Shown here: positions 49,202-57,339 of the stretch, piece by piece
Layout: every line of letters begins with the position of its first letter
Position numbering within the stretch: position 1 is the stretch's first letter
Assembly (NCBI RefSeq): GCF_002159535.1
Contig: NZ_NFIU01000009.1
Location: 20,580-84,579 of the forward strand
Origin: Olsenella sp. An290
GTDB lineage: Bacteria; Actinomycetota; Coriobacteriia; Coriobacteriales; Atopobiaceae
Direction: 5' to 3'
Length of the DNA stretch: 64,000 bases
Translations under genes and position numbers: made by a program
Notes under the pieces: generated by a model
Told to the model about the DNA's origin: nothing
Databases searched by the model: none
The model's input: only the letters and a program-made list of their open reading frames with translations

Positions 49202-50284
49202 ATGACTGAGCATGTGAGCTACGAGGACGCCGGCGTCGACACCGCCGAGGGCGCGCGCGCCGTCGATGCGATCAAGGCCGCCGTCGCGGCCACCAACAGG
49301 CCCGAGGTCATCGGTGGTCTGGGCGGCTTTGGGTCGTGCTTCTCGGCAGCTGCGCTCAAGGACATGGAGGAGCCGATCCTGGTCTCCGGCACCGACGGCG
49401 TAGGCACCAAGCTGGCCATCGCGCAGCTGCTGGACCGCCACGAGACCGTGGGCGAGGACCTCGTTGCCATGTGCGTGGACGACATCGTCCCCATGGGTGC
49501 CGAGCCGCTGTTCTTCCTGGACTACGTGGCCATTGGCAAGCTGCGCGCCGAGCACGTGGCCAAGATCGTGGGCGGCATCGCCGAGGGCTGCCGCAAGTCC
49601 GGCTGCGCGCTCGTGGGCGGCGAGATGGCCGAGCACCCCGGCGTCATGGCCGAGAACGACTACGACCTCGCCGGCTTTGTGGTGGGCGTGGTTGACCGGC
49701 CGCGCATGATCGGCCCCGACCTCGTGCGCGAGGGCGACGTCATCCTGGGCCTGCCGAGCTCCGGCATCCACTCCAACGGCTACTCGCTCGTGCGCCGCGT
49801 GGCCATCGAGGGGCGCAGCGTCGAGGAGCTTGAGACGCCGCTTGACGAGCTGGGCGGGGAGTCGCTCGCCGACGCCGTCATGCGCCCGACCACGATCTAC
49901 GCGGGCGGCCTTCTCGCGGCGCTGCGCGCCGGCGCGCCCATCCACGCGATGGCGCACATCACGGGCGGCGGCATCACCGAGAACCTTGACCGCGCGATGC
50001 CCGAGGGGCTTGACGCGCTGGTCTACCGCGGCGGCGAGGCGGGACCTGCTTGGGACATGCCGCCCGTGATCGACTACATGGTCCGCGCGGCCGGGCTCAC
50101 GATCGACGAGGCCTACCGCACGTTCAACATGGGAGTGGGCATGGCCGTCATCTGCGCGCCGGAGGACAGGGGCGCCGTGACGGCCGCCCTTGAGGAGCAG
50201 GGCTTTGCTCCGTTTGTCATGGGCGAGGTCATCGCCGGCACGCCCGGCGCCAAGGGGAAGGTCGTGTACCGAGATGGCGAGTAG
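49202..50284 (+). CDS. purM: Phosphoribosylformylglycinamidine cyclo-ligase
   Basis: A 360-residue AIR synthetase. Conserved SGTDGVGTKL, CVDDIVPMGAEPLFFLDY and HITGGGITENL are present. The ATG at 49202 lies one base after the purF stop, with AGAAAGGA just upstream; a GTG at 49175 inside purF is less likely. Overlaps purN by 11 bases. Confidence 0.96.
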   Translation: MTEHVSYEDAGVDTAEGARAVDAIKAAVAATNRPEVIGGLGGFGSCFSAAALKDMEEPILVSGTDGVGTKLAIAQLLDRHETVGEDLVAMCVDDIVPMGAEPLFFLDYVAIGKLRAEHVAKIVGGIAEGCRKSGCALVGGEMAEHPGVMAENDYDLAGFVVGVVDRPRMIGPDLVREGDVILGLPSSGIHSNGYSLVRRVAIEGRSVEELETPLDELGGESLADAVMRPTTIYAGGLLAALRAGAPIHAMAHITGGGITENLDRAMPEGLDALVYRGGEAGPAWDMPPVIDYMVRAAGLTIDEAYRTFNMGVGMAVICAPEDRGAVTAALEEQGFAPFVMGEVIAGTPGAKGKVVYRDGE

Positions 50285-50897
50285 CGGGCTGCGGCTGGGC
50301 GTCCTCATCTCCGGGAGCGGGACCAACCTCCAGGCCATCATTGACCGGATTGCCGACGGGACGCTTGACGCGTCCATCGAGCTCGTGGTGAGCTCGCGGC
50401 CGAGCGCCTACGGGCTCAAGCGCGCCGAGGCGGCGGGGCTCCAGACGCTGACGCTCTCCAAGGAGATCTACTCCGACCCGGAGCAGGCCGACGAGATCAT
50501 TGCCTCCGAGCTGCGTCGTCACGGGGTCGAGTACGTCATCATGGCGGGGTACATGCGCAAGGTGCACGATCCCATCCTGGCGTCGTTCCCCAATCGCGTG
50601 GTGAACCTGCACCCGGCGCTGCTTCCGAGCTTCCCGGGGGCGCATGCCATCGCCGACGCCTACGAGCGCGGCGTCAAGGTCACGGGCGTGACCGTGCACT
50701 TTGCGAATGCGGACTACGATGCCGGCCCCATCATCGCGCAGCGCGCGCTGGCGATCGAGGAGGGCTGGTCGGTCGAGGAGCTCGAGGAGCGCATCCACGC
50801 CATCGAGCACGAGCTGTACCCCGAGGTCGTGGGGCTGCTCGCGGCCGGTCGCGTCCATGTGCGCGACAACGGGACCGTGGCGATCGACCCGGCCTAG
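50274..50897 (+). CDS. purN: Phosphoribosylglycinamide formyltransferase
   Basis: A 207-residue GAR transformylase using 10-formyl-THF. Phosphate loop LISGSGTNLQAI, formate-transfer motif NLHPALLPSFPG and HFANADYDAGPII with catalytic Asp are present. The ATG at 50274 overlaps the end of purM. Last gene of the cluster. Confidence 0.96.
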   Translation: MASSGLRLGVLISGSGTNLQAIIDRIADGTLDASIELVVSSRPSAYGLKRAEAAGLQTLTLSKEIYSDPEQADEIIASELRRHGVEYVIMAGYMRKVHDPILASFPNRVVNLHPALLPSFPGAHAIADAYERGVKVTGVTVHFANADYDAGPIIAQRALAIEEGWSVEELEERIHAIEHELYPEVVGLLAAGRVHVRDNGTVAIDPA

Positions 50898-50963
50898 CGC
50901 CGGGGACGGGGATGCGCCTGGGTCGCAGGCGCTAGGCCGCGGGCCTGCGGGTTGTTGGTATGC

Positions 50964-51013
50964 GGGCGGGGCCCTCGTGCGGAATGCGTTCCGCCGGGGC
51001 CCCGCCCTTTTGC
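50964..51013. terminator. Terminator between purN and the methyltransferase gene
   Basis: GGGCGGGGCCC (50964-50974) pairs with GGGGCCCCGCCC (50996-51007), with an inner GCGGAA / TTCCGC stem, then TTTT. It lies between convergent genes. Confidence 0.9.
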
Positions 51014-51033
51014 GGTCGCCGTTTTCCGGGGCG

Positions 51034-52254
51034 CTATTTCCGGGTGAGGGCCGCCACCGTCTCGACGTGCTTGGTGTGCGGGAACATGTCGACCGGGGAC
51101 AGGCGCTCGATGCGGTAGCCGAGCTCGCGGAGCAGCGCGAGGTCGCGAGCCTGCGTCACCACGTTGCAGGAGACGTAGACCACGCGCTCCGGCCTGAGCG
51201 CCGCCACGCCGGCGATGAACTCCGGCGTGCTCCCCGCGCGCGGCGGGTCCATGATGATGGCGTCAAAGTGCTCGGCGTGGCCCTCCCGGGCCATCCATGC
51301 GGTGGCGTCGGCGGCGACAAAGCGGCAGCGCCCCGCCACGTCGTTGGTGACGGCATTGCGCCCGGCGCAGGCGACGGCGCCGGAAACCTGTTCAACGCCG
51401 ACGACGCTTCGCTCGGCCGCGGCGTGTGCGGCGCAGATGCCGATGGTGCCCGTGCCGCAGTAGGCGTCGAGGACGCGCCGGGCGTCGCTCGCGCCCTCGA
51501 GAGCGAGCTGGTAGAGGACCTCGGTCTGGGCCGGGTTGGTCTGGTAGAAGCTCGTGGGGCCAATCTCAAAGCGGCAGCCGAGGAGCTCGTCGTACATGTG
51601 GCCGGGCCCGAAGAGGGTTCGGCAGCGCCGTCCCAGAATGGCGTTGGTGCGACGGTCGTTGACGTTCTGGACGATGCTCGTCACCTCGGGGCAGGCGTCG
51701 CGGAGCGCGGAGACCAGGCGCTCCGTTCCTCGAAGCTCGTCCACGCGGGTGACGAGCACCAAAAGGACGTCGTCGGTCTTCCACCCGCAGCGCACCACGG
51801 CGTGGCGCAGCACGCCCGTGCCGCGGTCTTCGTCGTAGGCGGGGATGTGCAGGCGCTCGGCCACTTTGGCCACGGCGTTGAGGATGCGCCTTGCGCGCGG
51901 GTCTTCGACGAGGCAGTCCTCGCAGGGGACGATGCGGTGCGTCCCGGCGGCGTAGAAGCCGCAGGTGATGTGGCCACGTCCGGAGCCCTGGCGATGGGGG
52001 CGGTTGGGGCCGGCCGAGGTGGCGGGCCGGCCGGGCTCAAAGGCGAAGGGGGTTGCCGCCTTGTGGCGGTAGCGAAGGGGCTCGTCCATTCCGCGGATGG
52101 CCTCGAGCTGGCCGCCGTCCTCGCGCACGGCCGCCCCGAGGAGCTCCTCAACCTGGTTCTGCTTGCGCTTGAGCTGTAGGGGGTAGGGGACCGCGAGCCA
52201 TTCGCAGCCGCCGCAGTCGCGAGCGATCGGGCAGGTATATGTCTTGAATCCCAT
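51034..52254 (-). CDS. RumA/TrmA-family RNA (uracil-5-)-methyltransferase
   Basis: A 406-residue SAM-dependent enzyme that makes 5-methyluridine in rRNA or tRNA. N-terminal 4Fe-4S cysteines (TCPIARDCGGCEW, with partner Cys residues in the PCEDCLV region), SAM motif LDAYCGTGTIGI, DPPRAG, and catalytic Cys in YVSCNVVTQARDL. The ATG at 52254 follows CGGAGGACTC. Whether 23S rRNA or tRNA is modified cannot be told from this alone. Confidence 0.92.
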   Translation of the reverse strand: MGFKTYTCPIARDCGGCEWLAVPYPLQLKRKQNQVEELLGAAVREDGGQLEAIRGMDEPLRYRHKAATPFAFEPGRPATSAGPNRPHRQGSGRGHITCGFYAAGTHRIVPCEDCLVEDPRARRILNAVAKVAERLHIPAYDEDRGTGVLRHAVVRCGWKTDDVLLVLVTRVDELRGTERLVSALRDACPEVTSIVQNVNDRRTNAILGRRCRTLFGPGHMYDELLGCRFEIGPTSFYQTNPAQTEVLYQLALEGASDARRVLDAYCGTGTIGICAAHAAAERSVVGVEQVSGAVACAGRNAVTNDVAGRCRFVAADATAWMAREGHAEHFDAIIMDPPRAGSTPEFIAGVAALRPERVVYVSCNVVTQARDLALLRELGYRIERLSPVDMFPHTKHVETVAALTRK

Positions 52255-52398
52255 GAGTCCTCCGAACTAGCCTGCCTGCCCATGATATCCGACCTCGTGC
52301 GATTGGTTTGCCCCGTTTGGGGGCGCATGGGTTTGGGCGCGGCGCGCGGTCGGGGTTCTGCCGACGCCGCGCGCGGGGTCTTGCGGCCCCTTTGCGAG

Positions 52399-52517
52399 TG
52401 TTGGGTACTTTTTTGCGGAAATCCGAAGTACCCAACACTCGAACAAGCCTTCTACCAGCATGTTTGCAAGCCGAAAAATGTTGGGTACTTTGAAAAGGAG
52501 AGAAAAAGTACCCAACA
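52399..52517. repeat. Family 2 paired element (TGTTGGGTACTT), copy 2
   Basis: Units 52399-52437 and 52479-52517 are each 39 bases, start TGTTGGGTACTT and end AAGTACCCAACA, with the same asymmetric bulge and inverted orientation as copy 1 (8584-8703). The 41-base spacer, read on the minus strand, contains CATGCTGGTAGAAGGCTTG, close to a motif in the family 3 cores. It lies upstream of the methyltransferase gene; the rest of this 330-base gap has no gene. Confidence 0.9.
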
Positions 52518-52584
52518 CTTGAAGGCAGGTCCGGGCGCGTCGCGCGGGCCTGGCGCTCGGGCTCCAGCCGGGCCGAGGCGCGCC

Positions 52585-53553
52585 CTAGAAGAGCGTCCTT
52601 TTGTGGTCGTTGAGCCAGGCGAACAGGCCAACCTGCAAAGACCGCTGCCGAGGCGTCGGCTCCAGGTGCTCTCGGCCAATTCTCTGCTCAAACAGCCAGG
52701 TGAAGTCGTCGAATTTCCCGAGCGTCCCAACCTGTCCCGGGGTCGCAGAGACGGTCTTGATGTGCATGGCCTCGAGAACGTTTCTTCGAGTTTGGGTGTG
52801 GTCAAGACGGAATCGGCCCGTATGGAAGAGCGCGCTGTCAAACTCGAGGTCGGACTGGTAGTCCGGCAGAAAGAGGTCGCCCTTGAGGTAGCCTGCCTCC
52901 AGAAGGCGCTGGGCGTGCTCGTCAATCTTGATGATCTGGTTTGCGGATATGACCAGAGGGCCACGTCCCCCAAGGTCGGGCGGCATGCCGAAGTGCATGG
53001 CCAGCTGGACCTCCATGGGGGAGGCCGTGGCCTCGACCACGTAGCGGAGCGCCGCGCGCGCCCGACGGGCCCCATAGGCGTGGGGAGGAAGCCGGTCAAG
53101 ATAGCGCCTCAGGTCATCCAGCGTGACGAGCTGCTCCCTCTCGCAAACGTAATCGCGCCCCCGATCGGAGAGGGCGAACGTCGAGCAGAGGCAGCAGCCA
53201 AGCTCGACGGTCTCCCAGAGCGTCCTCCCAGCCGCCATCTGGAGGAAAGTGAGCTCGGGCGATGAGACAAGAGCCCCGCCGCCAAGCCGCCTGAACGACC
53301 CCTCGGGCAGTTGGGTCCGGCACACGTGCACGCACACGTTGCCCATCCGGTGCTTTCCGGCCGCATATGGAATGACCAGGTGAAGCGGCCTTCCCACCTC
53401 CGGCGAAACGGGAAGACCCTCCCGCCTGACCAAGCGGGCGTTGGCCTCCGCATAGGCAAAGAGGCCCGGGTCCGCCGCCTCGGGAATCGCTTCGCCGTCC
53501 TGCTTGGTAAGCCAATACCGAAGTGCCGACTCATACCCCAGACAGAGTCCCAT
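52585..53553 (-). CDS. Hypothetical protein with DUF559 / PD-(D/E)XK-like C-terminus
   Basis: A 322-residue protein of uncertain family. The N-terminal half (SALRYWLTKQ ... PLHLVIPYAAGKHRMGNVCVHVCRT ... FLQMAAGRTLWETVELGCCLCSTFAL) resembles AbiEi-like/transcriptional-regulator-linked proteins common in Coriobacteriia. The C-terminal part (LPDYQSDLEFDSALFHTGRFRLDHTQTRRNVLEAMHI) resembles the DUF559/Vsr-type nuclease core, with an acidic D-x-E-x-D pattern followed by D...R..VL. Function unknown; possibly defence-related. The ATG at 53553 follows GAGAGGGAGGTG. Confidence 0.55.
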   Translation of the reverse strand: MGLCLGYESALRYWLTKQDGEAIPEAADPGLFAYAEANARLVRREGLPVSPEVGRPLHLVIPYAAGKHRMGNVCVHVCRTQLPEGSFRRLGGGALVSSPELTFLQMAAGRTLWETVELGCCLCSTFALSDRGRDYVCEREQLVTLDDLRRYLDRLPPHAYGARRARAALRYVVEATASPMEVQLAMHFGMPPDLGGRGPLVISANQIIKIDEHAQRLLEAGYLKGDLFLPDYQSDLEFDSALFHTGRFRLDHTQTRRNVLEAMHIKTVSATPGQVGTLGKFDDFTWLFEQRIGREHLEPTPRQRSLQVGLFAWLNDHKRTLF

Positions 53554-53659
53554 AAGCACCTCCCTCTCTCGGTCAGGCCATCCTAGCAGGGGCTTTGATA
53601 CCGTGGGGAGGGTACTCGTCCACGGGGCTTCCAGCTGGCTTCCCCTTGGCCCACAAAAT

Positions 53660-53730
53660 GGCGCCCCAGGTCGTTTGACCTGAGGCGCCATGGGCGCCGA
53701 GGGCGAGACCCTCGGCAAAACTTCTTTTTT
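53660..53730. terminator. Two hairpins between tandem minus-strand genes
   Basis: GGCGCCCCAGGTC (53660-53672) pairs with GACCTGAGGCGCC (53677-53689). A second stem CCGAGGG / CCCTCGG (53697-53715) follows, then a plus-strand T-run. They lie downstream of the C69 dipeptidase gene (minus strand) and probably end its transcript, although the T-tract is on the plus strand. Confidence 0.55.
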
Positions 53731-53844
53731 GGGCTACCGCTCACGCGGCAGAACCGACCGTTGGACAGCCGCGCGCACCGTGGGCCGCCCTAGCGCTTCG
53801 CGGCCGTGCGCGCTCGTCTCCGCCGTGGGGCGGACGCGACTGCC

Positions 53845-55752
53845 CTACGAGCGCCGGCGCACGACGACGGCGGCCCCAGCGGCGGCGATGCCGGCGCTGC
53901 CCAGCACCAGCACGCTAGCCAGGCTGGTGGGGTCGCTCGTCTCGGGGACCGAGCCGCCGCCTGCGGTCGCCGGCCGAGTGGTGCTCGAGGAGCCGCCCGC
54001 GGGCTGCTCGGAGGCCGACGGTCCCTGCGGCGTTGCCGGGTCCTCCGACGCGCCGGGCGTCTCGGGCTCAGGCTGCGGTTCGGGCTCGGGCTCCGGCTCC
54101 GGTTCCGGCTCGTCCGGCAGCACCTGGCCCGCGTAGTCGAGCGGCGTCACGAGGTCGCCGGTCGCGGGGTCAAAGTCGCTCGCGGCAAACGGCTCGCTGA
54201 GGTCCCCGGCCTTGAGGTAGGCGCGCAGCTCCCCGAGGAGCGCCGAGCAGCGCTCGTACACCTGCTCGGCGGCCACGCTCGCCGCGTGGTTGGCAACCTC
54301 GCCGCGCTTCTCGGCGGGCGTCTCGCGCATGAGCTCGTCGACCTGCTCGTTCTGCGCCACGAGCTGCGCCTGGAGCGCGTCGAGATAGTCGTGCGCGCCG
54401 TCCGCGAGCGCCTCGCGGTTGTTGTAGCAGAGGGTGTTGATGTCCATGAGGACAAACGGCAGCGTCTCGTTCTCCTCCTCGACCATGGCCGCCGCCACAT
54501 CGTCAGAGCCCTGGTTGCCCTGGTGGTCGGCGCTCATGGAGAGGTCACCAAAGTAGGGGCTGACCTCGGTGATGAGCGCGGAGTAGAGCGGGATGGCAAT
54601 GGAGAACTCGGCGCGCGAGAGCGCCTCCCACTGGATGGTGGCAATGTCGGCGGGCAGGTCCTCGCGAATCTCGAAGAGGTGCGACTCCACGGTGCGGTTG
54701 TTGCCGATGGCGTAGAGCGCGTCGTTCTCGTTGGCGTCAAACGCCGTCCCCTCGCCTCGGGCCGCAAAGAAGCCGATCATGTCGAGCGTGGTCCAGCCGC
54801 CGCGCGCGGGGGTGAAGAAGAGCTCGGGGGCCGCGATCGAGGTGATGCCCGCGGCGCCAGCGGTGTAGCGCTCCTCGGGAAGCGTCACGCCAAAGTAGGA
54901 AAGTCCCTGGTAGTAGCGGGTGTTCTGGCCCGTTCCCTGGGCATCGTCGGCCTTGCCGTACGTTGCGGCCAGGTCAACCTCACCGGACTCGTCCGTGACC
55001 AGCAGGCCGTTCTCCTGCGGCAGCGAGATGATGTCCTCGGAGTGCAGGCACTTCTCGGCATCGTCGAGGTCAACGGAGAAGCGCAGGTTGCTCATGTTGG
55101 GGTTGACCGACGCCTGGTCCTCGGGAAGCTGGAAGGCGACCCACTGGTGGCCGGACAGCGTGATGAAGACCCACGACTCATCGGCGTCGTTTATGAGGAG
55201 CTGGTCGTTCGTGCAGGTGCCCTGCTCGTCGACGAGCTGGCCGAGCAGCTCGACGCCCTCGCGCGCCGTGGCGCACTCGCCCAGGACGACGCTGGCGTAG
55301 CTGTACTCGCCGATGCCCGTGCTCGTGAGCGGGTCGACGGCGGCGATGTCCTGGTTCATGCTGGTAGACAGCGTGGAGGAGCAGGAGACGCCCTTCTCGT
55401 TGACGCCCGCCTCGGAGTACGCGTCAAAGCGGCCGCCCCAGTCGCTCGGGTGGTCGCGCACGTAGGTGTAGCGGTACGAGCGCTTGGGGGAGGTGTAGGA
55501 GAAGTCGGACTCGTCCGAGGTGTAGGTGACGTTGTCCTGCGCCTCCTCGACGCCAAAGATCTTGACGTGGCGCGGGGCGTAGTCCTCCGAGCGGCCGGAG
55601 TAGCGCGCGCCGTTGGCGGTGTACGCCGCGGGCATCCACACCTGCGTGCAGGCAAGCGCGAGCCCCGGGGACGCCAGGACCAAGCCCAGCGTCAGCGCGC
55701 CGGCAGCGACCGAGCGCAGGGCGCGCGAAAGCATCTTTTTCTGCATGTTCAC
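53845..55752 (-). CDS. Cell-wall-anchored C69-family dipeptidase
   Basis: A 635-residue exported peptidase. Signal peptide 1-34; the C69/U34 nucleophile is Cys35, exposed after cleavage (ALAC-TQVWMPAAYTANGARYSGRSEDY). The catalytic domain extends to about 520 (NEKGVSCSSTLS, INDADESWVFITLSGHQWVA). A Pro/Glu linker (PEPEPEPEP), VPETSD motif at about 602, hydrophobic helix and VRRRS tail follow. These features indicate surface attachment and peptide trimming outside the cell. The ATG at 55752 is used. Confidence 0.88.
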   Translation of the reverse strand: MNMQKKMLSRALRSVAAGALTLGLVLASPGLALACTQVWMPAAYTANGARYSGRSEDYAPRHVKIFGVEEAQDNVTYTSDESDFSYTSPKRSYRYTYVRDHPSDWGGRFDAYSEAGVNEKGVSCSSTLSTSMNQDIAAVDPLTSTGIGEYSYASVVLGECATAREGVELLGQLVDEQGTCTNDQLLINDADESWVFITLSGHQWVAFQLPEDQASVNPNMSNLRFSVDLDDAEKCLHSEDIISLPQENGLLVTDESGEVDLAATYGKADDAQGTGQNTRYYQGLSYFGVTLPEERYTAGAAGITSIAAPELFFTPARGGWTTLDMIGFFAARGEGTAFDANENDALYAIGNNRTVESHLFEIREDLPADIATIQWEALSRAEFSIAIPLYSALITEVSPYFGDLSMSADHQGNQGSDDVAAAMVEEENETLPFVLMDINTLCYNNREALADGAHDYLDALQAQLVAQNEQVDELMRETPAEKRGEVANHAASVAAEQVYERCSALLGELRAYLKAGDLSEPFAASDFDPATGDLVTPLDYAGQVLPDEPEPEPEPEPEPQPEPETPGASEDPATPQGPSASEQPAGGSSSTTRPATAGGGSVPETSDPTSLASVLVLGSAGIAAAGAAVVVRRRS

Positions 55753-55960
55753 CCTTCAATCTTTCTTTCAGGTACCGGACCCGCACAGTGTACGCGCGCC
55801 AGGCTGACCGCTCGCCGTCAGGGCGCGCTCGTTTGCCGACGTGAAACGTTGCGTCTCGCTTTCCGTCTTCATCCCATTGACAGGAAACCAATCTGATATC
55901 ACAATGACCTCAGTCGAGGCGGCCATCACGGGACCGCACGGCACCAGGAAAGGAAACGCC

Positions 55961-56980
55961 ATGACCGCAGAAAAGACCGCCCGCGCCGCCTCTGGGTGGC
56001 CCATGCTCTTTGTGACCCTTGCCGCCTACGCGGCCTCCATCTGGGGCATGGTCCAGGGCATCGTCATCCTGGCCACGGCCGAGGAGGCCGGCGTCCCCGC
56101 GCCCGTCACCGGTCCCGTGCTGCTCGTCGGCGGCATCGTGCTGCTCATCGTGGCCATCATTGTCACCTGTGGGTTCTTCTCGCTACAGCCCGGGCAGGCC
56201 CGCGTGCTCGTGCTCTTTGGCAACTACGTGGGCACGGTCCGCGAGTCGGGCTTCTACTGGGTGAACCCCTTCTACAGCCACAGCCTGGGCTCGGACGGCA
56301 CCGGCGCCTCCGTTGACATCAGCCTGGAGGAGGGCGCGCCCTCCGTGAAGGCCGCGGCGGCCACCAAGGCGCTCTCCACCAAGGTCTCCCTGCGCGCCCG
56401 CACCCTCAACGGCGACCGCCTCAAGGTCAACGACAAGATGGGCAACCCCATCGAGATCGCGACCGTCGTGGTCTGGCACGTGGCCGATACCGCCAAGGCC
56501 CTCTTTGACGTGGACCACTACCCCAGCTACGTGGCCATGCAGACCGAGACCGCGCTGCGCCACGTGGCGAGCGTCTACGCCTACGACCACATGGAGGACG
56601 ACGACGCCTCCAACAGCTCCATCACGCTGCGCTCCAACATCGAGGAGGTCTCCGCCACCCTCAAGGAGGAGCTGGACCGTCGCCTCGCCCCGGCCGGCGT
56701 CTCCGTGGACGACGCCCGCCTCACGCACCTCGCCTACGCGCCGGAGATCGCCCAGGCGATGCTGCGCCGCCAGCAGGCCGAGGCCATCATCGCCGCGCGC
56801 AAGAAGATCGTGGAGGGCGCGGTCTCCATGGTGGACATGGCGCTCAAGGAGCTCTCCGACGGCGGCGTCGTGGAGTTCGACGAGGACCGCAAGGCCGTGA
56901 TGGCCTCCAACCTGATGGTCGTGCTCTGCGGCGAGTCCGAGGCCCAGCCCGTGCTCAACACCGGCTCGCTCTACCAGTAG
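55961..56980 (+). CDS. SPFH / band 7 domain membrane protein
   Basis: A 339-residue protein with two N-terminal membrane helices (about 12-35 and 44-70), then the band 7 domain ([33 protein letters not shown] ... [19 protein letters not shown]) and a helical C-terminal region ([28 protein letters not shown]). SPFH proteins form membrane scaffolds and chaperone proteases. The ATG at 55961 follows AAAGGAAA. A 58-residue RHH gene follows after 12 bases, a pairing seen elsewhere in actinobacteria. Confidence 0.9.
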   Translation: MTAEKTARAASGWPMLFVTLAAYAASIWGMVQGIVILATAEEAGVPAPVTGPVLLVGGIVLLIVAIIVTCGFFSLQPGQARVLVLFGNYVGTVRESGFYWVNPFYSHSLGSDGTGASVDISLEEGAPSVKAAAATKALSTKVSLRARTLNGDRLKVNDKMGNPIEIATVVVWHVADTAKALFDVDHYPSYVAMQTETALRHVASVYAYDHMEDDDASNSSITLRSNIEEVSATLKEELDRRLAPAGVSVDDARLTHLAYAPEIAQAMLRRQQAEAIIAARKKIVEGAVSMVDMALKELSDGGVVEFDEDRKAVMASNLMVVLCGESEAQPVLNTGSLYQ

Positions 56981-56992
56981 GGCGCTGACGAC

Positions 56993-57169
56993 GTGGCCGC
57001 GCGCAAGCAATATCCGCTCCGCATAGACCCCGAGGTCTGGGCCGCGGTGGAGCGCTGGGCCGCGGACGAGATGCGCTCCGCCAACGCTCAGGTCGAGTGG
57101 ATCCTGCGCGACGCCCTGCGCCGCGCAGGCCGCTCGCCCAAGAAGGCCGAGAAGAACGACGAGCAGTGA
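56993..57169 (+). CDS. 58-residue Arc-like RHH protein
   Basis: GTG start 56993, TGA 57167-57169. The product ([19 protein letters not shown], then [20 protein letters not shown]) has the ribbon-helix-helix pattern: a short strand KQYPLRID, helix [11 protein letters not shown], turn RSAN, helix [12 protein letters not shown], and a basic tail. The family usually binds DNA as a dimer. It is 12 bases downstream of the SPFH gene and probably cotranslated. It may regulate that gene or act as a small membrane-complex partner. Confidence 0.75.
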   Translation: MAARKQYPLRIDPEVWAAVERWAADEMRSANAQVEWILRDALRRAGRSPKKAEKNDEQ

Positions 57170-57173
57170 GAGC

Positions 57174-57233
57174 GTGCAAGGGGGACAGGCACTTTTGCAC
57201 GCATGCGTGCAAAAGTGCCTGTCCCCCTTGCAC
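57174..57233. repeat. REP-like family 1: inverted pair of 27-base units before the EF-G-like gene
   Basis: Unit 57174-57200 (GTGCAAGGGGGACAGGCAC start) and its exact reverse complement 57207-57233 flank a 6-base loop GCATGC. Same family as 5549-5613, with two base substitutions per unit. Confidence 0.9.
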
Positions 57234-57339
57234 GCCCCCACCGTTCTTCTCAGCCGCTGCCCGATATGTGCGCAACGGCGTGCCCCGAGGTGGGTATGGT
57301 GTGTCACATCGTGCATAGACTCCGTTCAAGGGAGGCATC

